Source: Duganella aceris (GTDB taxonomy: Bacteria > Pseudomonadota > Gammaproteobacteria > Burkholderiales > Burkholderiaceae_D). Taken from it: a stretch of 64,000 bases of DNA. Position numbers and translations under genes: made by a program. Numbering within the stretch: the stretch's first letter is position 1; each line of letters begins with the position of its first letter. Positions 33,689 through 42,295 of the stretch are shown here, one piece after another. Where the stretch lies: contig NZ_JAADJT010000004.1 of assembly GCF_011090165.1 (NCBI RefSeq), positions 1 to 64,000 on the forward strand, written 5' to 3'. The notes beneath the pieces were generated by a model that was given only the letters and a program-made list of their open reading frames with translations, made no database searches and was not told where the DNA came from.

Positions 33689-34314
33689 GCCAATCCCTCC
33701 CGCTGCGCCACCGATGCCGCGTTGTTGGACCAGACGTCGAGCACGAAGTCGTCGTCGGCGTAGCGGGTCAGGTGGTGCAGCGCGGCAGCTTCGCCGAACA
33801 ACTGGTGCACGACGTCGGTGCCGGTCAGCCGGTCGTCGAACGGACGGCGCCAGTGGCACAGCAGCAGCGCGCCGCCCGGCGCCAGGCTGTCGATGCAGCG
33901 CTGGCGCAGCCGCAGCAGGTCAGGCTCGCGCAGGTAGTACAACATCTCGCTGATGACGATCAGGTCGAAGTTGGCGTCGTCGGGCCATTCGTCCGGCATG
34001 CGCTGGCAGTCGAGCGTGACGCGGGAAGCGTCGCTCGGATCTTCGCGTTGCAGGCGCTGGCGCGTCAGCCGCACCGCTTCGGGCGACATATCGCTGGCGC
34101 TCAGGTGCTCGGCGCGCTGCGCCAGCGCCGCCGTCAGCTCGCCGTTGCCGCAGGCCGGCTCGAACGCGCGGCGATAGCGCTGGTCCGGCAGGCAGGCCAG
34201 CAGCACGCTGCGCTTGCGCTGCTCGTACCAGCGTTGGCGGACTTTCCACGGATCGGCATCCTGCTGGTAGATCTGCTGGAAATGCTGGACGCTGGCGTCC
34301 GATTGGCTGTTCAT
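33685..34314 (-). CDS. SAM-dependent methyltransferase, NodS-like
   Basis: A 209-residue class I methyltransferase similar to NodS, which N-methylates a deacetylated glucosamine in Nod factor synthesis. The SAM-binding motif is AFEPACGNGELTAALAQRAEHLSASDMSPEA, and FDLIVISEMLYYL follows. The first part, FQQIYQQDADPWKVRQRWYEQRKR, is typical of this family. It overlaps the PIG-L gene upstream and the glycosyltransferase downstream by 4 nt each, so all three are made together. A deacetylase beside a NodS-like methyltransferase suggests modification of an amino sugar or a similar amide. Confidence 0.85.
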   Translation of the reverse strand: MNSQSDASVQHFQQIYQQDADPWKVRQRWYEQRKRSVLLACLPDQRYRRAFEPACGNGELTAALAQRAEHLSASDMSPEAVRLTRQRLQREDPSDASRVTLDCQRMPDEWPDDANFDLIVISEMLYYLREPDLLRLRQRCIDSLAPGGALLLCHWRRPFDDRLTGTDVVHQLFGEAAALHHLTRYADDDFVLDVWSNNAASVAQREGLA

Positions 34315-35132
34315 GTGAAGTAGATTTCGTAGGGGTGGAGGAGGCGGGCCAGCACGTGCGGCGGCAGTATCGCCGGCTTGCCGGTGGACGGGTCGTCCTG
34401 CAGTTGCGTGAGGAAGCAGGCGACCGCCTGGCGCTTGCGCTGCATGACCTCGGGACTCAACTCCAGCCGGCGCGCGCGACGCCATGGCATGCGGGCGTCG
34501 CCCGGCGCGGCCCAGTGCCAGCTCCACACCGGCATTTCGACCAGCGTGGCGCGGCACAGACGGGCCGCCAGCGCGGCGGCCAAACCGCAGGCTTCGTGGT
34601 CGGGATGGCCGTCCTGGCGCCAGGTGACGAATACCGTATCGCCGGGGCGCAGCAGCTGTTGCAGCAGGGTTTGCAGCTGTTCGATTTCGGCCGAGACGCG
34701 GCCATCGGCGATCCGCGCGCGCACCACCTGCGGTGTGGCGGTGTCGAGGCCGAGGACGCGCAATGCGGCCAGCGTTTCTTGGGGACGCAAGCGCGCCAGC
34801 GCGGCCGGCGGCAGCAGCGCGGAGCCGGGATGGCTGCCGTCGCCGTCGGTGACCGCCAACAGCACCGTGCGCGTGCCTTGCGCATGCAGCAGCTGCATCA
34901 AGCCGCCGCAGGCCAGCACTTCGTCGTCCGGATGCGGCGCGATGATGATGGCGCGGCCGCCGGGCGGCACCAGCGTGGCCGCGCTCACCGGCGGCAGGTC
35001 GGCCAGGCCGCCCCAGGCCTGCCAGGCGGCGTCCGGCGTGCCATGGCCTTCGATCCGGCGCGACGGCGGCTCCGGCAAAAACGCTTGCGGCGCCAGTGCG
35101 GCGTCAGCTTGGACCGCGCTCATAACAGCCAT
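34311..35132 (-). CDS. PIG-L family deacetylase
   Basis: Zinc-dependent N-deacetylase of 273 residues; relatives remove acetyl groups from GlcNAc-containing glycolipids or small thiol conjugates. The metal site is HPDDE (67-71, IIIAPHPDDEVLACGG), with the second part TWRQDGHPDHEACG further on. I chose ATG 35132 since AGGAG lies 8 nt upstream; it overlaps the preceding gene by 13 nt. A second ATG at 35123 overlaps that stop as ATGA and is possible. Second gene of the four-gene operon. Confidence 0.88.
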   Translation of the reverse strand: MAVMSAVQADAALAPQAFLPEPPSRRIEGHGTPDAAWQAWGGLADLPPVSAATLVPPGGRAIIIAPHPDDEVLACGGLMQLLHAQGTRTVLLAVTDGDGSHPGSALLPPAALARLRPQETLAALRVLGLDTATPQVVRARIADGRVSAEIEQLQTLLQQLLRPGDTVFVTWRQDGHPDHEACGLAAALAARLCRATLVEMPVWSWHWAAPGDARMPWRRARRLELSPEVMQRKRQAVACFLTQLQDDPSTGKPAILPPHVLARLLHPYEIYFT

Positions 35133-36163
35133 GGTGAATGCTCCTGTTGGGACAACATGCCGCCCAGCGCCGCCAGATCCCGCTCGGCATGGCTTTGGCG
35201 TAAAAAGACCGGAAGATCGGCTGCCAGCCGCGCGAAGTCCGGATCGCGGCACAACGGCGCGGCGCCCAGCGCGCGCGTGACGTGGGTCAGCACCGTGGTC
35301 GCCGCCGCTTCAACCGCCAGCCGCGCGCGCAATGCCGGCGTGGATGCGTCGGCATAGGGATCGGCATCGATGGCGGCGGCGGTTTCGCGCAGCAGCGCGG
35401 CCGCGCCCTCCATCGCGATGTCGACATGGCCCAGATGCGCGAGCCGATGCGGATCGGCGGCGGCCTGGCCGCGCAGCGCCGCGTGCAGGTAGTCGGCCAG
35501 GCCTTGCGCCGCGCCGTACCAGCAGGCGGCGATGCCGGCGCCGCCATGCCAGAAGCCCGGCCGGTTCAGATACGCTTCCGACACGCCGACCGGCATCGCT
35601 TTCGCGTCCTGGAAATTGACGTCGACACTGTCGCAGGCGGCCATGCCGACCGCGTGCCAGCCTTCCTGCGTCACCATGACGCCGGGTTGGCCCATGGCCA
35701 CCGCCGCCAGATGGCGGGCGCCGTTTTCGTCCGTGCAGCTGACCAGCGCGTGGCTGACCGTGGCCGCGCCCGAACACCAGTGCTTGCGGCCCGACAGCAC
35801 GAAGCCGTCGGCACCGGAGCGGCGCAGCGTGACGCCGGGACCGGGCGGCTCGGCGCACCAGACGCCCCAGGCGGAGCGAGGCGGCGTTGTCGCACCCAGT
35901 TCGGCCAGGATCGCCAGCGCGTCGGTATGGCCCTCATATAGCTTGAGCAGGCTCAGATCATGGCGCGCCACCAGCGCCAGGCACTCCCAGCGCCGCAGCG
36001 TCTCGCCGCCGCCCGGCAGCGGTAGCCGATCCAGACCGGCGTCGATCAGTTGCAGCAGCTGTTGACCCGGCGGCTGCCGGCGGTCCATGCGCGCCAGCGC
36101 CAGGCCGAGCTCCGCCACCGGGGCGGTTGGCGGGTGTTGCGGAGGCATCGGTTGATCGGGCAT
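35120..36163 (-). CDS. acyl-CoA dehydrogenase family protein
   Basis: A 347-residue flavoprotein of the acyl-CoA dehydrogenase fold: helical N-terminus, beta middle (WGVWCAEPPGPGVTLRRSGADGFVLSGRKHWCSGAATVSHALVSC) and C-terminal four-helix domain. It is shorter than beta-oxidation enzymes (about 380) and I do not see a clear catalytic glutamate in the usual place, so it may act on a non-CoA substrate. ATG 36163 is the likeliest start, although its binding site is weak; longer versions add an arginine-rich stretch. First gene of the operon with PIG-L, methyltransferase and glycosyltransferase. Confidence 0.82.
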   Translation of the reverse strand: MPDQPMPPQHPPTAPVAELGLALARMDRRQPPGQQLLQLIDAGLDRLPLPGGGETLRRWECLALVARHDLSLLKLYEGHTDALAILAELGATTPPRSAWGVWCAEPPGPGVTLRRSGADGFVLSGRKHWCSGAATVSHALVSCTDENGARHLAAVAMGQPGVMVTQEGWHAVGMAACDSVDVNFQDAKAMPVGVSEAYLNRPGFWHGGAGIAACWYGAAQGLADYLHAALRGQAAADPHRLAHLGHVDIAMEGAAALLRETAAAIDADPYADASTPALRARLAVEAAATTVLTHVTRALGAAPLCRDPDFARLAADLPVFLRQSHAERDLAALGGMLSQQEHSPWLL

Positions 36164-36333
36164 GGCGTGGTCCACTCGGCGGTTGGTTGTCGTGCGTCGA
36201 TGGTGCCGCCGCGCGGACCCCGCGTCTGTTCGCCCGCACACCGAGCGCCCATCTGCGCGGCGTGGTGAGGCATCGCACATACCTTCAGACGCGCTTCCCG
36301 CATGCTTGGGTTTTATCATCCCAAGGATGCACC

Positions 36334-38901
36334 ATGCCCCGTTCCCGATCCGGTACCGATTTCGATGGATATGTCCAGGTGCGCGGCGCGCGGGAGCACA
36401 ATCTGAAGAACGTGGATGTCGATATTCCGCGCAATGCGTTGGTGGTGTTCACCGGGGTGTCCGGCTCGGGCAAGTCGTCGCTGGCCTTCGGCACGCTGTA
36501 CGCCGAGGCGCAACGGCGCTATCTGGAGTCGGTGTCGCCGTATGCGCGGCGGTTGTTCCACCAGATGGCGGTGCCGGAGGTCGACTCCATCGACGGCTTG
36601 CCGCCGGCGGTCGCGTTGCAGCAGCAGCGCGGCACGCCCACCACGCGTTCGTCGGTCGGCAGCGTCAGCACCTTGTCCAATTCGCTGCGCATGCTGTATT
36701 CCCGCGCCGGCGATTATCCGCGCGGCCAGGAGCTGCTGTATGCGGAATCGTTTTCACCCAATACGCCGCAAGGCGCCTGCCCGCGCTGTCATGGCCTGGG
36801 GCGGGTGTACGAGGCGACCGAGCGTTCGATGGTGCCGGACGACAGCCTGACCATCCGCGAACGCGCGGTGGCGGCCTGGCCGACCGCGTGGCATGGACAG
36901 AACCTGCGCGATATCCTGGTCACGCTGGGTTACGACGTCGATACGCCCTGGCGCGAGCTGCCGAAGAAAACCCGTGACTGGATCCTGTTCACCGACGAGC
37001 AGCCGACGGTCCCGGTCTACGCCGGCCTGACGCCGGCCGAGGCGCGCCGCGCGCACAAGCGCAAGGAGACGCCGAGCTATCAGGGCACCTTCACCGGGGC
37101 GCGCAAGTATGTGCTGCAAACGTTCGCCGGCACGGAAAGCGCGATCATGAAAAAACGTGTGGCGCAATATCTGGTGGGGATGGATTGCCCGCAGTGCGAC
37201 GGCAAGCGCCTGCGTGCCGAGGCCTTGTCGGTGCGCTTCGCGGGCTTTGACATCACCGAGATCGGGCGCTTGCCGCTGAAGCGGTTGGCGCAGTTGCTGC
37301 AGCCTTATGCGGAGCGCGGCGCTGGCGTCAAGGCGGCGGCGAAGCATCCTGAAAAAGCCATCGTCACCCAGCGTATCGCGGCCGATCTGCTGGCGCGGCT
37401 GGCGGTGCTGCTCGATCTGGGGCTGGGTTATTTGAGTCTGGAGCGCGGCACGCCGACGCTGTCGCCCGGCGAGTTGCAGCGCCTGCGCCTGGCGACGCAG
37501 GTGCGTTCGAGCCTGTTCGGCGTGGTGTATGTGCTGGATGAGCCTTCGGCCGGTTTGCATCCGGCCGACACCGAGGCGCTGCTGCGGGCGCTGGACCGGT
37601 TGAAGGCGGCCGGTAATTCCTTGTTCGTTGTCGAACATGCGCTCGAGGTGATACGTCACGCGGACTGGATCGTCGATGTCGGACCGAAGGCGGGGCAGCA
37701 TGGCGGCCAGGTGCTGTACAGCGGCGTGCCGGCCGGACTGGCGGACGTGGCGGAGTCGCGCACCGCGCAGTATCTGTTCCGGTCCGCCGGCCACCATGCG
37801 CGTGCCGCGCGCCGGTCCGGCGCGCCACGCGCATCGCGTCAGCCGACTGGATGGCTGCGTCTGCGCGGCGTGGTGCGCAACAACCTGACCGGCCTGGACG
37901 CCGATTTCCCGCTCGGCGTATTGACCAGCGTGAGCGGCGTGTCGGGCTCCGGCAAATCCAGCCTGGTGAGCCAGGCGCTGGTGCAGCTGGTGCAGGCACA
38001 ATTGGGCACGAGCGCGCCGCCGGAGCCGGCCGATGCGGCCGACGAGCTGCATCAGGACGCCGACAGCGGCGTGCTGCAAGGCCGCGTGACCGCCGGCATG
38101 GACGGCATACGCCGGCTGGTGCAGGTCGACCAGAAACCGATCGGCCGCACGCCGCGCTCCAACCTGGCCACCTACACCGGCTTGTTCGACCACGTGCGCA
38201 AGCTGTTCGCCGCCACCCGTTCGGCGCGCGCGCGGCATTTCGATGCCGGCCGCTTTTCGTTCAACGTCGCCAAGGGCCGCTGCCCGCACTGTTCCGGCGA
38301 AGGCTTCGTGATGGTGGAGCTGCTGTTCCTGCCCAGCGTCTACGCGCCATGTCCCGAATGCGAAGGCGCGCGCTACAACCCCGAGACGCTGGCGGTACGC
38401 TACCGCGAGCACAATATCGCCGAGGTGCTGGCGATGACGGTCGACGCGGCCTGGGAATTTTTCGAGAAAGAGGCGCCGTTGCGCCACGCGCTGGATGTGC
38501 TGCGCGCGGTCGGCCTGGGATATCTGCGGCTGGGGCAACCGGCCACCGAACTGTCCGGCGGCGAAGCGCAGCGCATCAAGCTGGCCACCGAGCTGCAACG
38601 CGCCAGCCGGGGCGACACCTTGTACGTGCTGGACGAGCCGACCACCGGCCTGCATCCGTCGGATATCGATTTGCTGCTGCTGCAACTGCACGGATTGGTC
38701 GCGGCGGGCAACACGGTGATCGTGGTCGAGCACAATGTCCAGGTGCTGGCCGACAGCGATTGGGTGATCGACATCGGTCCCGGCGCGGGCGAGGAGGGCG
38801 GCGGCGTCGTGGCGGCGGGCACGGCGGCCGAGGTGGCGGCCAACCCGGCCAGCCGCACCGGCCCGTATCTGCGGCGCGCGCTGGAGGATAGCCATGGGTG
38901 A
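36334..38901 (+). CDS. UvrA-like excinuclease ATPase (UvrA2 type)
   Basis: An ABC-type DNA-binding ATPase of 855 residues with two nucleotide-binding domains: Walker [10 protein letters not shown] at 41-49 and 535-543. Zinc modules are [23 protein letters not shown] and CPECEG. It is about 85 residues shorter than UvrA (940), and the part that would bind UvrB is reduced, as in UvrA2 proteins tied to drug or DNA-damage resistance. The first ABC signature reads LSPGE rather than LSGGE; the second is the normal LSGGEAQR. Start ATG 36334 (MPRSRSG) is preceded by AAGGATG. It overlaps a small membrane-protein gene downstream. Confidence 0.9.
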   Translation: MPRSRSGTDFDGYVQVRGAREHNLKNVDVDIPRNALVVFTGVSGSGKSSLAFGTLYAEAQRRYLESVSPYARRLFHQMAVPEVDSIDGLPPAVALQQQRGTPTTRSSVGSVSTLSNSLRMLYSRAGDYPRGQELLYAESFSPNTPQGACPRCHGLGRVYEATERSMVPDDSLTIRERAVAAWPTAWHGQNLRDILVTLGYDVDTPWRELPKKTRDWILFTDEQPTVPVYAGLTPAEARRAHKRKETPSYQGTFTGARKYVLQTFAGTESAIMKKRVAQYLVGMDCPQCDGKRLRAEALSVRFAGFDITEIGRLPLKRLAQLLQPYAERGAGVKAAAKHPEKAIVTQRIAADLLARLAVLLDLGLGYLSLERGTPTLSPGELQRLRLATQVRSSLFGVVYVLDEPSAGLHPADTEALLRALDRLKAAGNSLFVVEHALEVIRHADWIVDVGPKAGQHGGQVLYSGVPAGLADVAESRTAQYLFRSAGHHARAARRSGAPRASRQPTGWLRLRGVVRNNLTGLDADFPLGVLTSVSGVSGSGKSSLVSQALVQLVQAQLGTSAPPEPADAADELHQDADSGVLQGRVTAGMDGIRRLVQVDQKPIGRTPRSNLATYTGLFDHVRKLFAATRSARARHFDAGRFSFNVAKGRCPHCSGEGFVMVELLFLPSVYAPCPECEGARYNPETLAVRYREHNIAEVLAMTVDAAWEFFEKEAPLRHALDVLRAVGLGYLRLGQPATELSGGEAQRIKLATELQRASRGDTLYVLDEPTTGLHPSDIDLLLLQLHGLVAAGNTVIVVEHNVQVLADSDWVIDIGPGAGEEGGGVVAAGTAAEVAANPASRTGPYLRRALEDSHG

Positions 38902-39133
38902 CTGGATCGATGTGCTGCAATGGCCGGCGATGGCGGTCACGGTGGGCGCCGGTGTGCTGGTGTCGTCCGCCCACGCGAATCGGCGCAAGCTGGGTTTCAT
39001 CAGCTTCCTGGTCAGCAATGTGTTGTGGATCGCGTGGGGCTGGCATGACGAGGCGTATGCGCTGATCGCCTTGCAGCTGTGCCTGACGATGACCAATGTG
39101 CGCGGCCTGTTCAAGAACGACCAGGGCGCTTAG
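38894..39133 (+). CDS. small membrane protein (79 aa) coupled to the uvrA-like gene
   Basis: Hydrophobic protein with two to three membrane segments: LQWPAMAVTVGAGVLVSS, KLGFISFLVSNVLWIAWGW and AYALIALQLCLTMTNVRGLF. The build resembles small PnuC/SemiSWEET-like half-transporters, but I cannot assign it. ATG 38894 lies inside the end of the uvrA-like gene (8-nt overlap), so both are translated from one message. Confidence 0.7.
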   Translation: MGDWIDVLQWPAMAVTVGAGVLVSSAHANRRKLGFISFLVSNVLWIAWGWHDEAYALIALQLCLTMTNVRGLFKNDQGA

Positions 39134-39174
39134 TCTGTTACCATTGCCGGCTCCAACATTTTCAGAGCTCAGTC

Positions 39175-39285
39175 ATGGCATCGCAAAAAGTAGTGAAGGT
39201 ATTGATCGTAATCGCCGCCATCGCCGTGGCCTTGTCCGTCGCGGGCTATGTGATCGTATTCCTGCGCACCGTCTCCGCGCATTAA
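39175..39285 (+). CDS. 36-residue single-helix membrane peptide
   Basis: MASQKVVKVLIVIAAIAVAL begins it; one membrane helix follows a basic start, and it ends LRTVSAH. The ribosome binding site is weak (CAGAG), but the frame ends directly before a strong terminator, which favours a real gene. It may be the last gene of the uvrA-like operon. Function unknown. Confidence 0.45.
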   Translation: MASQKVVKVLIVIAAIAVALSVAGYVIVFLRTVSAH

Positions 39286-39289
39286 AAAA

Positions 39290-39318
39290 GCCGGACGCCG
39301 TACCCGACGGCGTCCGGC
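39290..39318. terminator. bidirectional terminator
   Basis: GCCGGACGCCGT (39290-39301), loop ACCCG, ACGGCGTCCGGC (39307-39318): a 12-bp perfect stem. Six A at 39284-39289 give the T-run for the minus-strand PEP-CTERM gene; on the plus strand it ends the uvrA-like operon. Confidence 0.88.
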
Positions 39319-39336
39319 CGAGGAAAATCCCGTCGT

Positions 39337-39855
39337 TTACATGAACTTGTCGTTGGCCGCGTCGCGGCGCCGTGTGGCCAGGCCCAGCAGGCCGAGGCCG
39401 ACCAGCATCAAGCCGTAGGTGGCCGGTTCCGGCACCGGGGTCACCGCCAGGTTGACGCCATAGATGCCGCCGAATTGGCCATCGGATTCGCCGGCGATTT
39501 TCACCGTATAGCTCCCGGCCGCCAATGCGGTATAGGTCGGGATCAGTCCGCCGCTGTGGGTGAGGCCGATCTGGGTGTTGCCCTGCCAGATCGAATAGCT
39601 CAGATCGCTAATGTGGTAGGCGAAGGCGTTGGTGTTGGTGACGCTGGTGACCGCCAAAATATTGGCCGAGACGCCGAGTGTGCCGTCGGGAACGCTGAAG
39701 TTGAACAGATCCTCGAATACAGTGTCCGGACCGTAGCTGATGAAATCACCATAGCTGGCTGGCGCCAGCGGCAAGGTGCCGAGGTTGTAGGTGGTGGCTG
39801 ATGCGCCCGCTACGGCACAAAGCATGAGGGTTGCGGCGGCGATTTGTTTAAACAT
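39337..39855 (-). CDS. PEP-CTERM sorting domain protein
   Basis: Secreted protein of 172 residues: signal peptide MFKQIAAATLMLCAVAGASA, a beta-rich part with FEDLFNFSVPDGTLG (FxDxF-like) and the tail VPEPATYGLMLVGLGLLGLATRRR followed by an unusual extension DAANDKFM beyond the arginines. GGGAGG precedes ATG 39855. Same architecture as the protein at 574-1095, with about the same length and middle motif, so the two are paralogues in the wide sense. Function unknown; probably exported with exopolysaccharide. Confidence 0.88.
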   Translation of the reverse strand: MFKQIAAATLMLCAVAGASATTYNLGTLPLAPASYGDFISYGPDTVFEDLFNFSVPDGTLGVSANILAVTSVTNTNAFAYHISDLSYSIWQGNTQIGLTHSGGLIPTYTALAAGSYTVKIAGESDGQFGGIYGVNLAVTPVPEPATYGLMLVGLGLLGLATRRRDAANDKFM

Positions 39856-40043
39856 TTACGATACCTCCCATATGATTATGAATGTATCTTCGGCCCGTCG
39901 GCATACCCCGTGCCGGCTAACAAGCTGAGCAGAAGAGATACCAGCATAGCATTGCCATATGAATAATTTAATTGCATGAATGATATTTTGTGCGGTTAGA
40001 AACTATTGAATTTTTCTACTATTTATTGCGATGGCGATAGTCA

Positions 40044-40070
40044 TAAAAAAAGCCCGCAGATTTGCGGGCT
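40044..40070 (-). terminator. terminator of the 96-residue gene
   Basis: On the minus strand AGCCCGCA, loop AATC, TGCGGGCT (40070-40051), then seven T. It lies 21 nt after the stop of the gene at 40092-40382. Confidence 0.92.
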
Positions 40071-40091
40071 TTGCGGTGGTGCGGACGGTGC

Positions 40092-40382
40092 TCAGACGGG
40101 ATCGACCAGCTTGAAGCCGCTCCATGCCAGGGTGGTGATCTCCATCACCAGCACCAGCGGTTCCGGCTGGATCGAGGCGGCCAGGCGGTGGATGGAATCG
40201 CGGACTTCATTGATCGGCTCGACGCCGCTGTAGCAGTATTCGCCCAGCGGCAGATAGTAGCCCTTGCCGTCATCGGCCTTGATGGCGCCTGCGACATTGT
40301 ATTTCGCCAACTCCGTATTCAATTGATCGTAGGTGCCGGCTTGCGCTTCCGTGTACGCAACGCGGATGATGTAATTAACCAT
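40092..40382 (-). CDS. hypothetical protein (96 aa)
   Basis: Soluble protein starting MVNYIIRVAYTEAQAGTYDQLNTELAKYNVAG, with a ferredoxin-like beta-alpha-beta pattern and the motif YYLPLGEYCYSGV, ending FKLVDPV. The size and pattern recall small endoribonuclease or DUF2622-type proteins, but the resemblance is too weak to assign. GAGGA precedes ATG 40382. It is monocistronic, flanked by two terminators. Confidence 0.6.
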   Translation of the reverse strand: MVNYIIRVAYTEAQAGTYDQLNTELAKYNVAGAIKADDGKGYYLPLGEYCYSGVEPINEVRDSIHRLAASIQPEPLVLVMEITTLAWSGFKLVDPV

Positions 40383-40418
40383 GTTAAATCCTCATTGTGG
40401 GAAACGAATAATCGCATA

Positions 40419-40446
40419 AAAAAACGCGCCGTAGCGCGTTTTTCAT
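40419..40446. terminator. terminator of the PEP-CTERM gene at 40461
   Basis: AACGCGC (40423-40429), loop CGTA, GCGCGTT (40434-40440), with T-rich ends on both strands (A tract at 40418-40424). It serves the minus-strand gene ending at 40461. Confidence 0.88.
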
Positions 40447-40460
40447 GGGGCGGCGGCGAC

Positions 40461-41135
40461 TCAGACCTGGCGGCGGCGGCGCGCGATGAAGCCGATGGCG
40501 CCCAGGCCGGCCAGCAGCATGGCGTAGGTTTCCGGTTCCGGTACCGCGGTCACGGCCGACAAGGCGTTGGTGGTGAAGGTGGTGTAGTTGCCGTACTGGT
40601 TGTGGACGTAATCCTGGCCGGTCGGCACGCCGTAGCCGCCGAAGTAGGTGGAAATGCCGACGGTGTTGTTGCCGACCGAGACGTTGCCCAGCGTGATGCT
40701 GAAGGTGGCGGTGCTGCCCAGCTGATAGACCGATCCGGTGTTCTGACCCCAGAACGTATAGGCTTGATAACCGGCAGGCGCCACCATGTTTTGCGAGGTA
40801 TCGCCGCCGTACGACAGATCCAGCGCCGGGCTCGGGCCCTTGGTCCAGACGCCCTGGTTGGCGATGTACGACACCGGCTCGGTCGCGCTGATCACGGTGG
40901 CGGCGGTCGGGATGTAAATCGTGAATCCGTCCAGGCCGGTCTGGGTGTAGGCGTAGCCTTGGTTATTGTTGGTGATGCTGTAGTTGAAGGTGTATTCGTT
41001 GCTCTGGCCGGTGACCGGCACCACCGTGGTATTCAGCGTGTACTGGCTGGTCAGGGTGACGGTCGCGCCGGCGACGCCGCTGAAGGCCAGGGCGGCGGCG
41101 AAAGCGGCAAGCTTGAGGGTGGTTTGCTTCATCAT
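40461..41135 (-). CDS. PEP-CTERM sorting domain protein
   Basis: Secreted protein of 224 residues with signal peptide MMKQTTLKLAAFAAALAFSG (cleavage after about residue 24), a Thr/Asn/Tyr-rich beta region (YTFNYSITNNNQGYAYTQTGLDGF) and the tail VPEPETYAMLLAGLGAIGFIARRRRQV. The tail is nearly the same as in the protein at 574-1095, but the body is unrelated, as is usual for this class. AGGAGAAAT precedes the start; ATG 41132 is an equal alternative. Confidence 0.9.
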   Translation of the reverse strand: MMKQTTLKLAAFAAALAFSGVAGATVTLTSQYTLNTTVVPVTGQSNEYTFNYSITNNNQGYAYTQTGLDGFTIYIPTAATVISATEPVSYIANQGVWTKGPSPALDLSYGGDTSQNMVAPAGYQAYTFWGQNTGSVYQLGSTATFSITLGNVSVGNNTVGISTYFGGYGVPTGQDYVHNQYGNYTTFTTNALSAVTAVPEPETYAMLLAGLGAIGFIARRRRQV

Positions 41136-41445
41136 GATATTTCTCCTGAGAATTAATATTTACTCCAATACATCAAAGATATCATGATTGCAGCAAAATG
41201 TCATTGCGATAATGAATTTTTTGTTGCGTTGATACAAAAAAGCAAAGCCCCGAACAGGCGGCAAACCAGTCGGGGCTTTTGGTCAATTGGCGGAGAAAGC
41301 ACTTTTGACTGGTTGGTATATTAATGAAGAATTCTTAAAACTGACTTAGTAACATCGTCAGTTCGATTTTGGTCCTGGCGGCCGGATGGTGTAGCATGCT
41401 GGACGGCGCTCGGGCAGGGCCCGCGCCGGTACTTCAAGGATAGCT
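41136..41445. other. 310-nt intergenic region with an orphan hairpin
   Basis: Divergent gap between a PEP-CTERM gene and a ParB-like gene. It is AT-rich in the first 100 nt. AAAGCCCCGA (41244-41253) pairs with TCGGGGCTTT (41270-41279) across a 16-nt loop and is followed by two further T-containing bases; no gene ends here, so it could close a small RNA. I see no open frame with a ribosome binding site. Confidence 0.45.
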
Positions 41446-42270
41446 ATGCAAATCAAAATTAACGACGTGTTGCGCGCCTATATCGAACCGCTGACCGAAA
41501 GCGAGTATCAGGCATTGGAGCGCAGCATCCTGGTGGAAGGCTGCCGCGACGCCCTGGTGTTGTGGGAAGACGTGCTGGTCGACGGCCACAACCGCTACCA
41601 GATCTGCCAGCAGCACGGCATTCCGTTCAAGGTGACGGAAAACACCAGTTTCCGCAGCCTGGACGACGTCAAGCTGTGGATGATCGATAACAACCTTGGC
41701 CGCCGCAGCATTTCCGACTTCCAGCGCGGCGTGCTGGCGCTGCGCAAGAAGGAAATCATGGCGGCCCGCGCCGTCGAGCTGGCGACGCAGGCGGCCGCCG
41801 AGGACGCCGCGATCGCGCCGCCGGAAGGCGAAGCAACCAAGGCCAAGCCGGCCGCGATGCCGCTCGCCTCGCGCGAAGACATCGCCCGCGCCGCCCGCCT
41901 GAGCAGCGCGACCATCGGCCAGATCGAGAAGATCCAGAAGACCGCCACCCCTGAACTGGTGGAGGCGGTGCGCGCCGGGACGATTTCGATCAACGCGGCG
42001 GCCACGGTGGCGTCGCTGTCGGAAGCGGAGCAGGTGGCGGCGGTCGCCGGCGGCAAGAAGGAGTTGCAGAAGGCCGCCAAGGAAGTGCGCGAACTGCGCG
42101 CCGCCTCGCGTCCGGCCAAGGAGCCGAAGGAGGGCGAATATGGCCGGCCGATGACCGAGGTCGACGAACTGCGCTCGGAAAACGCCGCGCTCAAGGAAAA
42201 GAACGCCGCCCTGCGTGCGGAAATCACCGCGCTGCAACTGCGCATCTCGGAACTGATCGACGCCAGCTAA
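41446..42270 (+). CDS. ParB/Spo0J-like N-terminal domain protein
   Basis: A 274-residue protein. The first 100 residues resemble the ParB-type nuclease/CTPase fold (EPLTESEYQALERSILVEGCRDALVLWEDVLVDGHNRYQICQQHGIPF, with the DGHNRY motif). The middle is Ala/Lys-rich with a possible helix-turn-helix (IARAARLSSATIGQIEKIQKTA), and the end is a coiled coil (ELRSENAALKEKNAALRAEITALQLRI). No parA or obvious parS lies near, so it is not a chromosome partition pair; proteins of this kind also serve as regulators. It stands 25 nt before the penicillin-acylase gene and may share its transcript. Confidence 0.78.
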   Translation: MQIKINDVLRAYIEPLTESEYQALERSILVEGCRDALVLWEDVLVDGHNRYQICQQHGIPFKVTENTSFRSLDDVKLWMIDNNLGRRSISDFQRGVLALRKKEIMAARAVELATQAAAEDAAIAPPEGEATKAKPAAMPLASREDIARAARLSSATIGQIEKIQKTATPELVEAVRAGTISINAAATVASLSEAEQVAAVAGGKKELQKAAKEVRELRAASRPAKEPKEGEYGRPMTEVDELRSENAALKEKNAALRAEITALQLRISELIDAS

Positions 42271-42295
42271 TTCACCCCCACCCGGAGCCTTGCCC

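Noticed and set aside
40092..40382. 96-residue protein as a GhoS-type antitoxin
   Set aside because: Only size and general fold pattern agree; there is no toxin gene beside it and no clear motif.
41446..42270. ParB-like gene as a sign of plasmid or integrated element
   Set aside because: No parA, replication, integrase or transfer genes are near, and base composition does not change.
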